Positions 1-8,442 of a stretch of 11,603 bases of DNA are shown here, one piece after another. The notes under the pieces are model-generated. The model was not told the DNA's origin. It worked only from the letters and a program-made list of their open reading frames with translations, and made no database searches. Within the stretch, counting starts at the first letter, position 1. Each line of letters starts with the position of its first letter. A program made the position numbers and the translations under genes. The DNA is from an uncultured Lachnospiraceae bacterium (GTDB lineage: Bacteria; Bacillota; Clostridia; Lachnospirales; Lachnospiraceae), in contig CAKRLN010000054.1 in assembly GCA_934359535.1 (NCBI GenBank), positions 1-11,603 on the forward strand. Direction: 5' to 3'.

Positions 1-1982
1 GTATTATAGCATGCACTGCAGTGGTTTATAACTGGAAACTCTTTTTTGTACCGATCCTTTAACCACATGATCCTGGATCGTTTGTCACATCCTTTTGTAT
101 TTCCATTGATACACTGTGCCGATACCATAAGCGGATAATAACCATATAGGATCATCTCACTCGCTTCATTATCCCTGTGACAGATCTCTTTCCCGTTTAA
201 TTCAATCGGAACCGTATTTCCACTGATGCCATACTGTTCAAATGCCCATACCGCACGATCATTATAGGTATAAAGATTATGGTCAATGCGAAGTTCTAAC
301 TCTTTCCAGTTCTCCTTTGCAATCTGAAGCTGTTCATAATTACATAGAAGAAGACCATCTACACCGCTTTCCAAAAGCGCTTTTGCATTCTGCTTATAGA
401 AGTCTGCCGTTTTCTTTCGGAAAATAACCGGAAGGATCAGATGGGCTTTTTTTCCCGCTGCATGAATCATCTGAGCATCCTCCTTTAGTGCCTGGAAAAA
501 TGCAGTTTCTCCAGCATAGGCATCTGCATCGATATCAATATCGGTCAGCCAGTCATAGGATAACAGAACCGGAAGAAGCTCTCTTTTTATAACTGCCGCT
601 GTATAGCGCATCTGCTTTTTTTCTTTTGCAGCAGTCGTTCCTTTGTTCTTTTCTACCGGAGCATCGGATGCATTCCTTCTTGTCTCCATAAGGAGCGCCT
701 CTGAAAGTGCCGAAAGTGCCTCCCTGCGCAGCCGGTTCATCGCTCCTACCGGAAGGAAGGCATCCTTGTCTAAATCAATCTGAAGCGTTTGAAATTCAAA
801 TGATGTCTCTCCTGTTTTCCGGAAACGAGCTTCCACATCTTCTTTTGAAAGCGGTTTCTTTTCTGCCGGAAGTACCTCATCTCCCTGGCAGGTGATCTGT
901 TTTTCTCCGAAAAGCAGGGTAAGCCCGGCTTGTTTTCCCTTCTTCATAGAAAGAACACCATCAATGAAAACCGGCGTCTGCTTTTTCGCATAGGAATCTT
1001 CTATCTTTTGCTGTAAAGCATCGTTTGATTTCTGATGGTTTGGTTTTGAAAAAGTAACCATATCCCTGCCATTTTGTCTGGTAAAATAAGCGTCTGTAAA
1101 TCCACACCGGTTTCCGAGATCAAAAATTGCTTTTTTATCTGCATCACTCACCACAATCGTTCCATTTTCTGACTCCATAAACTGGTCAACATATTTGCGG
1201 TAATAGGAAACAACGCCTGCGGCATAAGATACCTGCTTCATTCTGCCTTCAATCTTCAAGGAATAAATTCCTGCCTTATTCATTGCTGGCAATTGTTCGA
1301 TTTCACACAGATCCTTTAAGCTTAAGACATAGGAATCCCCACAGACCTCCTTGTGCTTTTCATCATATACGGCATAAGGAAGTCTGCACGGCTGGGCACA
1401 ACGTCCACGGTTCCCGCTCCTTCCGCCAAGCATACTGCTCATCAGACACTGCCCGGAATAACAGTAGCATAATGCACCATGCACAAATGTTTCAATCTCA
1501 ATCGGAACCTCTTTATGAATCTGTGCAATCTCTTCAAGTGACATTTCCCTTGCTGTGACAACGCGGCTCATTCCAAGCTCTTTCATAAGCCTTGCACCAT
1601 CGGCTCCGGTTATCGTCATCTGTGTGCTTGCATGAACTGGAAGATCCGGGAACTGTTCCCGGATATAGGAGACTGCCCCAAAATCCTGCACGATTACCGC
1701 ATCAAGTCCATTCCGGTAATAGGGGAGCAGATACCGGTACAGCGGATCTCCGATTTCCTGATTCTTCATCAGGGTATTCACGGTCAGATAGATTTTTTTC
1801 TTCCGCAAATGTGCATAATCGAGTGCCGAAAGCAGCTCTTCCTCATTAAAATTGTTCGCATAAGCCCTCGCACCATACTGGCTTCCTCCTAGATATACAG
1901 CATCCGCACCCGCTTCTAATACTGCCTTTAATATATCAAAGGATCCCGCCGGTGCAAGTATCTCAAATTCATTTTTCTTCAT
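1..1982 (-). CDS. U32 family protein with DUF3656 domain (RlhA/YdcP-like), 3' end outside window
   Basis: Reading the minus strand from the ATG at 1980-1982 gives 660 uninterrupted codons that run off the left edge. Residues 1-290 look like the U32 barrel: an LAPAG start, then VHGALC (167-172), SGQC (176-179), GGRSGNRGRCAQPCR (186-200) and IEGRMK. Four cysteines (C172, C179, C195, C199) match the conserved set of the family. The middle region (about 370-490) fits DUF3656. A second cysteine set, C624, C632, C655 and C658, lies near the truncated end. Relatives have about 750 residues, so roughly 100 are missing. Although named peptidases, E. coli RlhA (YdcP) is needed for a 23S rRNA cytidine hydroxylation and other U32 members for tRNA or ubiquinone hydroxylation, so an RNA-modifying Fe-S role is more likely than proteolysis; the exact substrate is unknown. 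AGGGA six bases before the ATG supports this start. It lies downstream of the zapA terminator. Confidence 0.9.
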   Translation of the reverse strand, partial: MKKNEFEILAPAGSFDILKAVLEAGADAVYLGGSQYGARAYANNFNEEELLSALDYAHLRKKKIYLTVNTLMKNQEIGDPLYRYLLPYYRNGLDAVIVQDFGAVSYIREQFPDLPVHASTQMTITGADGARLMKELGMSRVVTAREMSLEEIAQIHKEVPIEIETFVHGALCYCYSGQCLMSSMLGGRSGNRGRCAQPCRLPYAVYDEKHKEVCGDSYVLSLKDLCEIEQLPAMNKAGIYSLKIEGRMKQVSYAAGVVSYYRKYVDQFMESENGTIVVSDADKKAIFDLGNRCGFTDAYFTRQNGRDMVTFSKPNHQKSNDALQQKIEDSYAKKQTPVFIDGVLSMKKGKQAGLTLLFGEKQITCQGDEVLPAEKKPLSKEDVEARFRKTGETSFEFQTLQIDLDKDAFLPVGAMNRLRREALSALSEALLMETRRNASDAPVEKNKGTTAAKEKKQMRYTAAVIKRELLPVLLSYDWLTDIDIDADAYAGETAFFQALKEDAQMIHAAGKKAHLILPVIFRKKTADFYKQNAKALLESGVDGLLLCNYEQLQIAKENWKELELRIDHNLYTYNDRAVWAFEQYGISGNTVPIELNGKEICHRDNEASEMILYGYYPLMVSAQCINGNTKGCDKRSRIMWLKDRYKKEFPVINHCSACYN

Positions 1983-2031
1983 AGTACATCCCTTTTATCC
2001 TTTCTGCTGTACTTCCTACATCCGGATAAAG

Positions 2032-2063
2032 AAAAAACGGGGACAAAGCTGTTCTCCGTCCCC
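2032..2063 (-). terminator. Intrinsic terminator after zapA
   Basis: Read on the minus strand, GGGGACGGAG and CTTTGTCCCC can form a 10-bp stem around a 5-base loop (AACAG). Four outer G-C pairs are followed by A-U, C-G, two G-U wobbles, A-U and G-C. The stem is followed by one G and six T. The wobble pairs become G-U only in minus-strand RNA (A-C on the other strand), and the T tract is on the minus-strand side, so it terminates zapA transcription about 28 bases past the zapA stop codon. Confidence 0.85.
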
Positions 2064-2091
2064 TTTCAAACTTATTCCTTCTATCTTCTTT

Positions 2092-2544
2092 CTATTTTGA
2101 CTGATCCGTTTTCCCGGATATCTGTTCATTCCTTGCACCAAGCAGGCTCTCATCTAAAGCAGCCTCAAGTCTCATCTTATTGAGTTCAAGCTCCTGATTT
2201 GCTGATTTTAACTCTTTGATAGCAGCATCCTTACTTTCCAGCTTGATCTGTTCGGATATTAAATCATGCTTTAAATCATAAATCTCCTCATCCTTTTGCT
2301 GTAAATCTGCTTCTAACCTCTCCACCTGTGCTTTTGCTTTGAAATAATCGTCTGCAATATTGAGCTGTAGTAAGGCCGCTTTCATATTTGCCGGAATATG
2401 GCGATAATCCTCCAGCTTATTGTATTCCCCAATCTTGTTATTGATATATGCCGCAACCTTCTGAAGATACTCCTCACCCTCATAACCGCTTAATGTATAT
2501 ACCTTACCGTCTATCACAACTTCTACATTTGTTTTTGCAGACAT
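2092..2544 (-). CDS. zapA: Cell division protein ZapA with extended coiled coil
   Basis: A 150-residue cytoplasmic protein. ZapA binds FtsZ and promotes bundling of FtsZ filaments at mid-cell. The N-terminal part (about 1-70) carries the ZapA pattern: VEVVIDGKVYTLSG, then EYLQKVAAYINNKI and ALLQLNIADDYFK. From about residue 65 to 135 the sequence is a charged heptad-like coiled coil (KAQVERLEADLQQKDEEIYDL and onward), longer than in B. subtilis ZapA (about 85 residues) or E. coli (109). A polar tail follows. GGAGGAA lies seven bases before the ATG. The gene has its own strong promoter directly after ruvB and its own terminator, so it is probably transcribed alone, with any read-through from ruvAB added. 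The family call is firm; the role of the long coiled coil is not visible from sequence. Confidence 0.93.
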   Translation of the reverse strand: MSAKTNVEVVIDGKVYTLSGYEGEEYLQKVAAYINNKIGEYNKLEDYRHIPANMKAALLQLNIADDYFKAKAQVERLEADLQQKDEEIYDLKHDLISEQIKLESKDAAIKELKSANQELELNKMRLEAALDESLLGARNEQISGKTDQSK

Positions 2545-2584
2545 TACGCTTCCTCCAGTCAGTCATTTCACAATATATGGTAAT

Positions 2585-2613
2585 ATTATAGCTTTCCTGC
2601 GTGATCCAGTCAA
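2585..2613 (-). promoter_or_regulatory. Sigma-A promoter for zapA
   Basis: On the minus strand a -35 box TTGACT (2608-2613), a 17-base spacer and a perfect -10 box TATAAT (2585-2590) lie between the ruvB stop codon (2615-2617) and the zapA ATG. Initiation is expected near 2578, giving a leader of about 33 bases containing the GGAGGAA ribosome site. The -35 box sits one base past the ruvB stop codon. Confidence 0.88.
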
Positions 2614-2614
2614 T

Positions 2615-3607
2615 CTATTTTGCAATTCCAAAATGTCCATATGCCAGCTCGGTTGCTACCCTACCCTTCGGAGTCCTGTTAATAAATCCGTTTTTTACAA
2701 GATACGGTTCATAGACATCTTCAATGGTTCCGGAGTCCTCTCCAAGTGCTGCTGCAAGCGTATCGAGTCCCACTGGTCCACCCTGGAATTTATCAATGAT
2801 GGTCATTACAATATTCCGGTCATTCTGATCCAATCCGAATTTATCCACCTCCAGCAAATCCAAAGCGAAATCCGCGACCTCAAATGTGATCTTCCCATCG
2901 TATTTTACTTCTGCAAAATCCCTGACCCTCCGTAACAGCCGGTTTGCAAGTCTTGGTGTTCCGCGTGAACGCCTTGCCATCTCATAGGCACCCTTCTCAT
3001 CGATTTCTACGGAAAGCTTCTTTGCCGAATTTAAAATAATGCTTTTTAACTCATCCACCGTATAATATTCCATGTGGCTTACAACCCCAAAACGATCCCG
3101 AAGCGGTGCTGAGAGCATTCCAGCCCTCGTGGTTGCCCCGACAAGCGTAAATTTTGGAAGTTCAAGGCGAATCGATCTTGCTGACTCTCCCTTTCCGATC
3201 ATGACATCAATCGCATAATCCTCCATCGCCGGATAAAGCACTTCTTCTACCTGACGGTTCAGTCTGTGGATCTCATCGACAAAAAGAACATCCCCTTCTG
3301 CAAGGTTATTTAAAATTGCTGCCATCTCCCCCGGTTTTCCGATTGCAGGTCCTGATGTGATCTTTAAATGCGTTCCCATCTCGTTTGCAATAATCCCGGC
3401 AAGCGTTGTTTTTCCGAGTCCCGGTGGCCCATAAAAAAGCACATGATCCAATGCCTCTCCCCGGTTTCTCGCAGCCTCGATATAGACCTTCAGATTCGAT
3501 TTGATCTTCTCCTGTCCGATGTAATCATCCAGTTGCTGCGGTCTTAAGCTCGTCTCAATCTTTAAGTCTTCTTCCTGAAGCTGCGTTGAAATTACACGTT
3601 TTTCCAT
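2615..3607 (-). CDS. ruvB: Holliday junction branch migration ATPase RuvB
   Basis: A 330-residue AAA+ DNA motor, the usual family length. RuvB hexamers are loaded by RuvA on Holliday junctions and drive branch migration during recombinational repair. Visible motifs: [11 protein letters not shown] (22-32), Walker [10 protein letters not shown] (60-68), Walker B with DEIH (111-114), sensor 1 GATTRAG (157-163), the arginine finger in DRFG (R172), sensor 2 in the [13 protein letters not shown] stretch, and a C-terminal winged-helix domain ending in the TPKGRVAT segment. It starts 28 bases after ruvA. The nearest Shine-Dalgarno-like sequence, GGGAG, is about 14 bases from the ATG, which is long, so translation may depend partly on coupling to ruvA. 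No RuvC is in the window; Firmicutes typically use RecU as the resolvase. Confidence 0.98.
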   Translation of the reverse strand: MEKRVISTQLQEEDLKIETSLRPQQLDDYIGQEKIKSNLKVYIEAARNRGEALDHVLFYGPPGLGKTTLAGIIANEMGTHLKITSGPAIGKPGEMAAILNNLAEGDVLFVDEIHRLNRQVEEVLYPAMEDYAIDVMIGKGESARSIRLELPKFTLVGATTRAGMLSAPLRDRFGVVSHMEYYTVDELKSIILNSAKKLSVEIDEKGAYEMARRSRGTPRLANRLLRRVRDFAEVKYDGKITFEVADFALDLLEVDKFGLDQNDRNIVMTIIDKFQGGPVGLDTLAAALGEDSGTIEDVYEPYLVKNGFINRTPKGRVATELAYGHFGIAK

Positions 3608-3635
3608 GTTCTATGTCTCGTCTCCCACTCTGCTA

Positions 3636-4244
3636 TTATAATGCCATCTGCTTGAGTGCTGCCTTTAAGATATCCTCTACCTGCATTTCCTCTGTGATCT
3701 CCACCGCAGAAACCGCTTTTAAGCTTTCTGCTGAAGAATATCCAAGTGCTGTAAGCGCAAGAACCGCATCGTTTTTTATCTGGCTGCTTCCAGAAAGCTT
3801 CTCCGCTGCGGTATGTTCGGATTTTTTCTCAAAGGCATCCTCAAGGCTCATCTTATCCTTAAGCTCTAAAATAATCCGCTGTGCTGTTTTAGCACCAATC
3901 CCGGGCGCCTTCGAAATTGCCTTTGCATCCCCTGCAAGCACTGCAAATCTTAAATCATCCGGAGATAGCGCAGATAAAATACCTAGCGCACCTTTTGGGC
4001 CAATTCCGCTTACCCCAATTAAGAGCTTAAAAATTTCAAGATCATCCTTGGTAAGAAAGCCATATAAAATCATGGCATCCTCTCTCAGATACAGATACGT
4101 ATACACCTTAACCATGCTTCCGATTCCCGGCAGATAATCAAACAGCTGTCCCGGAATAAATACCATATATCCGATTCCACCAGCCTCAATCACAATATGG
4201 TCGGTATTCACCTCTGTAAGCTCTCCTTTTATATATGAATACAT
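3636..4244 (-). CDS. ruvA: Holliday junction DNA-binding protein RuvA
   Basis: A 202-residue protein. RuvA tetramers hold the four-way junction and recruit RuvB. The N-terminal OB-fold domain (about 1-64) starts MYSYIKGELTEV and includes GGIGYMV. Two helix-hairpin-helix motifs follow: GVSGIGPKGA (77-86) and PGIGAKTAQR (114-123). A variable acidic linker (about 131-155) leads to the C-terminal RuvB-binding domain with ALTALGYSSAE. The frame is open upstream to a TTG at 4265, but I chose the ATG at 4242-4244 because RuvA proteins normally begin at this MxxYIKG-type sequence and AGGGAG (4255-4260) lies ten bases before it. The gap from the Gx-family gene is 26 bases, with no promoter recognised between them, so it is probably co-transcribed with that gene and with ruvB. 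Confidence 0.97.
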   Translation of the reverse strand: MYSYIKGELTEVNTDHIVIEAGGIGYMVFIPGQLFDYLPGIGSMVKVYTYLYLREDAMILYGFLTKDDLEIFKLLIGVSGIGPKGALGILSALSPDDLRFAVLAGDAKAISKAPGIGAKTAQRIILELKDKMSLEDAFEKKSEHTAAEKLSGSSQIKNDAVLALTALGYSSAESLKAVSAVEITEEMQVEDILKAALKQMAL

Positions 4245-4270
4245 GCCCAAATGGCTCCCTTCCAAAATTC

Positions 4271-4762
4271 TTACTGTTTTATTTTCCCTATACGGAAGAT
4301 CATCTCCTGTGAGAGAATTCCAATTAAAAATCCCGTCACTGAACCTGAAACAATCAGCACCGGAACATAATACATAATATTGATATTATTCACAAGAATG
4401 GCTGCAAACAAAATCTGACCGATATTATGACAGATTCCACCCGCTACACTTACCGTTACAACACCAAGCTTATTCAGACGTTTCAAAAGATACATCACTG
4501 CAAAGCTTAACATTCCGCCTGAAAGCGAATAAACAATGCTGAATGCATTTCCAAATAAAAAACCTGCAAGCAGTATCCGAAGCATCGATATGGTAAATGC
4601 CTCTTTCGTTCCTGTCAGATAGAGCATCAGCAGGACAACAATGTTCGTTAATCCAAGCTTAATTCCCGGAATTCCAAAATTAATTGGGATCAATGATTCA
4701 ATATAGCTGCAAATCAATGCTGCTGCAAGAAACATTCCCATATGCGCTGTTTTCTGTTTCAT
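4271..4762 (-). CDS. Gx transporter family membrane protein (Hpre_diP_synt_I type)
   Basis: A 163-residue hydrophobic protein with about five membrane segments (roughly residues 7-24, 38-50, 55-90, 97-120 and 128-155). The pattern IESLIPINFGIPGIKLGLTN near residues 22-41 is the signature of the family long annotated 'heptaprenyl diphosphate synthase component I' and now called Gx transporter family. The old enzyme name is doubtful: the protein looks like a small integral membrane carrier of the ECF S-component size class, not a prenyl synthase. The gene lies 18 bases after the NusG-domain-II gene; the two families commonly occur as a pair. From memory, a similar pair (EetA/EetB) is found in Gram-positive flavin-based extracellular electron transfer loci, but no other genes of that pathway are here. 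The substrate is unknown. Confidence 0.85.
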   Translation of the reverse strand: MKQKTAHMGMFLAAALICSYIESLIPINFGIPGIKLGLTNIVVLLMLYLTGTKEAFTISMLRILLAGFLFGNAFSIVYSLSGGMLSFAVMYLLKRLNKLGVVTVSVAGGICHNIGQILFAAILVNNINIMYYVPVLIVSGSVTGFLIGILSQEMIFRIGKIKQ

Positions 4763-4780
4763 TCCTTTGTGTTCCTATTC

Positions 4781-5161
4781 TTAATTCGCAACTGCATCAA
4801 AGTCGCTTTTTTCTTTGCTTTCTACCGTAACAACTACTTTGTTCGGAAGGCAGACAATGGTCTCCTTATCTCTCGAAACTGCTTTCTGATTCACGCACAA
4901 ACGATCCTTACAGTCTGCATCCGTCATATCTGCTCTCCCATCCGATATCGTGAGCACATTGGTTGTTTTCCCATCTGACTGAATCTCTATGACCTGATCC
5001 GTATCCAGTGCATAGGTTCCATAGACTTCTCCCGCTACGGTAACAACAGCTACTGCACCTTTTTCCCCATGTCCTCCATAATAAAAAGCAAGAAGGGCAA
5101 TGCAGAATACTGCAACAACCATAAGCACGATGATGTCCCATTTTCCAATTCGTTTATGCAT
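4781..5161 (-). CDS. NusG domain II-containing membrane-anchored protein
   Basis: A 126-residue protein with a short positive N-terminus (HKRIGK), one membrane segment (about 9-28) and an extracytoplasmic NusG-domain-II fold (about 36-115). The family signature is clear: DCKDRLCVNQKAVS followed by ETIVCLPNKVVV, giving conserved cysteines C84, C89 and C104. Despite the name it has nothing to do with transcription factor NusG; the molecular role is not established. The frame is open to a TTG at 5179, but the ATG at 5159-5161 is preferred: GGAAGGA (5171-5177) lies nine bases before it, and it starts just ahead of the basic segment. It overlaps the end of miaB by eight bases, which suggests translational coupling. 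The Gx-family gene follows at once, and the two probably act together at the membrane. Confidence 0.85.
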   Translation of the reverse strand: MHKRIGKWDIIVLMVVAVFCIALLAFYYGGHGEKGAVAVVTVAGEVYGTYALDTDQVIEIQSDGKTTNVLTISDGRADMTDADCKDRLCVNQKAVSRDKETIVCLPNKVVVTVESKEKSDFDAVAN

Positions 5162-6593
5162 CCTCTGCAATCCTTCCAAGATAATAAAAGCCCTTACACT
5201 GTTCTAAAGTGACAGGATAAATATTTCCGATCATCTCCTTCGTTCCCGGAAAATGAACAACGGAATTATTCTCAAGTCTTCCTGTAATCAGGGAGCTGTC
5301 ATGTTCATTGATTTCCTCAGCAAGCACCGGAAGCGTTTTCCCTTCTAGCTGCATGGATTTTTCAGCGGATATCGTCTGAACTTCTTTGAGCAGACGATCA
5401 AACCGCTCTTTGATTACGGTCTCCGGAACCTGATCCTCCATTGTTGCAGCTGGTGTCCCGGTTCTCTTTGAATAAATAAAGGTAAACGCACTGTCATAGC
5501 GGACACGTTTTACAACATCCATTGTCTCCTCAAAATCCTCTTCGGTCTCCCCAGGAAATCCGACAATGATATCCGTTGTAAGGGCAATATCCGGAATCTC
5601 CTTACGGATCTTGTCCACAAGTGCAAGATACTGCTCCTTATCATAATGGCGGTTCATTAATTTCAAAATCCGGGAGCTGCCAGACTGAAGCGGCAGGTGC
5701 AGGTGTCCACATACCTTATCACAGTCACGCATCGCTGCAATCAGTTCATCGGAAAGATCCTTTGGGTGGGATGTCATAAAACGGACCCTCTTTAATCCCA
5801 CGATCTTATTTACTTCCCGCAAAAGCTCGGCAAATGAGACAGGCTGCTTAAGATTCTTACCATAAGAATTCACATTCTGTCCAAGCAGCATAACCTCACA
5901 GACACCATCTGCTACAAGACCTTCGATTTCCCGGATAATATCCTTTGGTTCCCTGCTCCGTTCCCGGCCACGCACATATGGAACGATACAATAGCTGCAG
6001 AAATTGTTACAGCCGAACATAATATTAACTCCTGATTTAAATGAGAACTTACGTTTAACAGGAAGATCCTCAACAATCTTATCCGTATCCTTCCATACGT
6101 CGATAATGGTTGAATCGGCTTCAAAGCATCTGCATACCAGTTCCGCAAATTTATAGATATTATGTGTTCCAAACACCAGATTGACAAACCGGTAGCTTTT
6201 TTGTATCTTCTCAACAACGGAAGGCTCCTGCATCATACAGCCACAAAGCGCAATGATCATACCCGGATTTTTCTTCTTGTAATTAGAAAGATATCCAAGC
6301 CTTCCATACACTTTATTATTTGCATTCTCACGGACGGTACAGGTATTATAGATAACAAAATCCGCATGCTCATCCCCTGCTTCGACATATCCGATCTTTT
6401 CGAGAATTCCGACTAACTTCTCAGAATCCCTCGCATTCATCTGACACCCGAACGTATTGACACAATAAGTAAGTTCCCTTCCCTTTTCCTTCGCCTTTGC
6501 CGCTACATAGGCCTTGGCTTTTTCCATATATTCATATTGAAGCTTTGCCTCATCCTCTCCCGCATTCTGATTTAAAGTTTCGAAATCTCTCAT
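5154..6593 (-). CDS. miaB: tRNA-2-methylthio-N6-isopentenyladenosine(37) synthase MiaB
   Basis: A 479-residue radical SAM methylthiotransferase that adds a methylthio group to i6A37 of tRNAs reading UNN codons. The N-terminal UPF0004 domain carries NTFGCQMN (C50), YNTCTVREN (C85) and ALCGCMMQ (C119), ligands of the auxiliary Fe-S cluster. The radical SAM cluster motif is GCNNFCSYC (C195, C199, C202), followed by IVPYVRGRERS, which distinguishes MiaB from MtaB and RimO. A TRAM domain occupies about residues 415-479. An N-terminal extension of about 40 residues is mostly charged helix, as in other clostridial MiaB proteins. AGAGG lies five bases before the ATG. The gene starts 15 bases after proA. 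The substrate would be made by MiaA, whose gene is not in the window. Confidence 0.97.
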   Translation of the reverse strand: MRDFETLNQNAGEDEAKLQYEYMEKAKAYVAAKAKEKGRELTYCVNTFGCQMNARDSEKLVGILEKIGYVEAGDEHADFVIYNTCTVRENANNKVYGRLGYLSNYKKKNPGMIIALCGCMMQEPSVVEKIQKSYRFVNLVFGTHNIYKFAELVCRCFEADSTIIDVWKDTDKIVEDLPVKRKFSFKSGVNIMFGCNNFCSYCIVPYVRGRERSREPKDIIREIEGLVADGVCEVMLLGQNVNSYGKNLKQPVSFAELLREVNKIVGLKRVRFMTSHPKDLSDELIAAMRDCDKVCGHLHLPLQSGSSRILKLMNRHYDKEQYLALVDKIRKEIPDIALTTDIIVGFPGETEEDFEETMDVVKRVRYDSAFTFIYSKRTGTPAATMEDQVPETVIKERFDRLLKEVQTISAEKSMQLEGKTLPVLAEEINEHDSSLITGRLENNSVVHFPGTKEMIGNIYPVTLEQCKGFYYLGRIAEDA

Positions 6594-6608
6594 ATAATCC
6601 TCTCAATT

Positions 6609-7865
6609 TTACTTTCTAATCTGACCATTTCCGTAGATAATATATTTCGTACTGGTCAAAGCGTCAAGCCCCATTGGGCCTCTCGCGTGAAGCTTCTGTG
6701 TACTGATTCCAATTTCTGCGCCAAAGCCAAATTCATTGCCATCAGTAAATCTTGTCGATGCATTGACATAAACACAAGCCGCATCCACTTCGTTTAAGAA
6801 CTTCTGCGCCTCATCGTAATCCTTCGTAATGATCGCTTCGGAATGTCCGGTATTATAACGGTTAATGTGTGCAATTGCTTCATCGATGGAATCTACAATT
6901 TTAACGGACATAATATAATCCAGGTATTCCTTTCCCCAGTCCTCTTCCTCTGCTTTTTTCACAAGCTCCTTGGATGCCCCAAGATATTCCACTGCCCGTT
7001 CATCTCCGCGCAGCTCCACATGGCTTTTCTTTAAAACCTCATACAGCTTTGGCAGAAATTCCCTTGCAATCGCAGAATGAACGATCAGAGACTCTGCGGC
7101 ATTGCAGACACCAATCCGCTGTGTCTTTGCGTTGTTAATAATATTGATTGCCATATCAAAATCTGCAAACTCATCGACGTAAATGTGACAGTTCCCGGTT
7201 CCGGTTTCTATCACAGGAATCGTTGCCTGATTCACAACCGTCTGGATCAGCCCTCTTCCACCTCTTGGAATCAGCACATCTACATAACGGTTCATTTTCA
7301 TAAATAATGCTGCTGTTTCCCTGGAAGTGTCTTCAATAAGATTCAGTGCATTTTCCGGTATTCCTTCCTGCTTTAGGGCATCCTTTAGTGCATTCACAAT
7401 CGCTGTATTGGAGTGGATTGCATCACTGCCGCCTTTTAAGATAACGCAGTTTCCTGTTTTAAAGCATAATCCAAAAGCATCTGAGGTAACGTTTGGACGG
7501 GCTTCATAGATGATTCCAATCACCCCGATCGGAACTCTGCGTTTTCCAATAATCAGACCATTCGGCCGCTTTTTCATGGATAAGACCTCTCCGATCGGAT
7601 CATCCAAAGAAGCAACCTGACGTAAGCCGTCTGCCATTGCGGCAATGCGGTCATGATTTAATGCAAGACGGTCTAAAAGACCTTCCGGCATATGGTTCTC
7701 TTTTCCGTTTTGCACATCTATGACATTCGCACAAAGTATCAGCTCTTCCTGCTTTAAGAGCATATCTGCCGCAGCACGCAAAATGCGGTTTTTTGTATCA
7801 CAGTCCAGCATTCCAATCTGATTTTTTACCTCACAGGTATCTTTACACATTTGTTCCAGATTCAT
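6609..7865 (-). CDS. proA: Glutamate-5-semialdehyde dehydrogenase (gamma-glutamyl phosphate reductase)
   Basis: A 418-residue NADPH-dependent enzyme that reduces gamma-glutamyl phosphate to glutamate-5-semialdehyde, the second step of proline synthesis after ProB. It shows the family motifs: [18 protein letters not shown] (110-127), [10 protein letters not shown] (144-153), IPRGGRGLI (199-207) and [12 protein letters not shown], with the probable catalytic cysteine at C226. The C-terminal part has [11 protein letters not shown] and [12 protein letters not shown]. The frame is open to a TTG at 7877, but the ATG at 7863-7865 gives an N-terminus (MNLEQM) that lines up with E. coli ProA (MLEQM). 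An ATG five codons further in is also possible. It overlaps the 5-FCL gene by 23 bases. Separation from proB by two unrelated genes is unusual against the classical adjacent proBA, but all appear to be one transcript. Confidence 0.96.
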   Translation of the reverse strand: MNLEQMCKDTCEVKNQIGMLDCDTKNRILRAAADMLLKQEELILCANVIDVQNGKENHMPEGLLDRLALNHDRIAAMADGLRQVASLDDPIGEVLSMKKRPNGLIIGKRRVPIGVIGIIYEARPNVTSDAFGLCFKTGNCVILKGGSDAIHSNTAIVNALKDALKQEGIPENALNLIEDTSRETAALFMKMNRYVDVLIPRGGRGLIQTVVNQATIPVIETGTGNCHIYVDEFADFDMAINIINNAKTQRIGVCNAAESLIVHSAIAREFLPKLYEVLKKSHVELRGDERAVEYLGASKELVKKAEEEDWGKEYLDYIMSVKIVDSIDEAIAHINRYNTGHSEAIITKDYDEAQKFLNEVDAACVYVNASTRFTDGNEFGFGAEIGISTQKLHARGPMGLDALTSTKYIIYGNGQIRK

Positions 7866-8442
7866 TCTTGCACACAACCTTTCTGTTTTCTGTTATTATT
7901 ACATCCATTTTTCTGTCAAATTCTTCTGTTTTCCATGGTTTTAAAAGCTGCATTTCATAAGCTGCTCCAACAAGCTCGAATTTTCCAGAATGTTGATTCA
8001 GGTAACGGTCATAATATCCTTTTCCATAACCAATCCGGTCTCCCGCCTCTGAAAAAGCCACGCCCGGAACGATCATAACCGCCTCTTGTTCCGGTATATA
8101 AACCGGACAATCTTCGTTTGGTTCTAAAATATGAAAAAAGCCCGGTTTGAATGCTTCCATGGAATCTGCACGGTAAAAATCCATATCCACTCCACTCACT
8201 CTGGGAAAATATAAAGTTTTGTGGTCTTTCCATGCCTGCTCCATGAAAAAGGAAAGCGAAGCCTCATGGTTTACTGCACGGTATAAAAGGATCTGGCTTG
8301 TCTCTTTATACCATGCTTCCTGTAACAGTCTCTCAGAAATGGCATGGCTTTTGCCCCTGCACTGTTCATCCGGCAGTTGTCTTCTTTCCGCAAGCTTTTT
8401 GCTTCGGATTATGCTTTTAGGAATTGTTCTTTTTATTTCCAT
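7843..8442 (-). CDS. 5-formyltetrahydrofolate cyclo-ligase
   Basis: A 199-residue cytoplasmic enzyme that uses ATP to convert 5-formyltetrahydrofolate to 5,10-methenyltetrahydrofolate, returning this inhibitory folate to the one-carbon pool. The signature is [23 protein letters not shown] near 126-148, with the G-rich nucleotide/folate-binding loop. LYRAVNHE (53-60) and LYFPRV (77-82) match the other conserved blocks, and the basic N-terminus (RSKKLAERR) is the usual substrate-binding helix. The frame is open to an ATG at 8478, but the ATG at 8440-8442 fits the family N-terminus better; neither has a strong ribosome site. It overlaps the DUF896 gene by 26 bases and proA by 23, so translation is probably coupled along the message. 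The symbol varies between organisms (ygfA/fau, yqgN), so none is given. Confidence 0.93.
   Translation of the reverse strand: MEIKRTIPKSIIRSKKLAERRQLPDEQCRGKSHAISERLLQEAWYKETSQILLYRAVNHEASLSFFMEQAWKDHKTLYFPRVSGVDMDFYRADSMEAFKPGFFHILEPNEDCPVYIPEQEAVMIVPGVAFSEAGDRIGYGKGYYDRYLNQHSGKFELVGAAYEMQLLKPWKTEEFDRKMDVIITENRKVVCKNESGTNV

Noticed and set aside
1283..1892. Plus-strand open frames inside the U32 region
   Set aside because: The opposite strand carries one continuous 660-codon frame with clear U32 motifs, so these are shadows.
3586..4137. A 183-codon plus-strand open frame opposite ruvA
   Set aside because: It lies antisense to a clear RuvA gene, has a Ser/Ala-rich composition typical of a shadow frame, and resembles no family I know.
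4245..4265. TTG-initiated N-terminal extension of RuvA (and similar TTG extensions of the NusG-II and ProA proteins)
   Set aside because: In each case a downstream ATG has a better ribosome site or an N-terminus matching the family.
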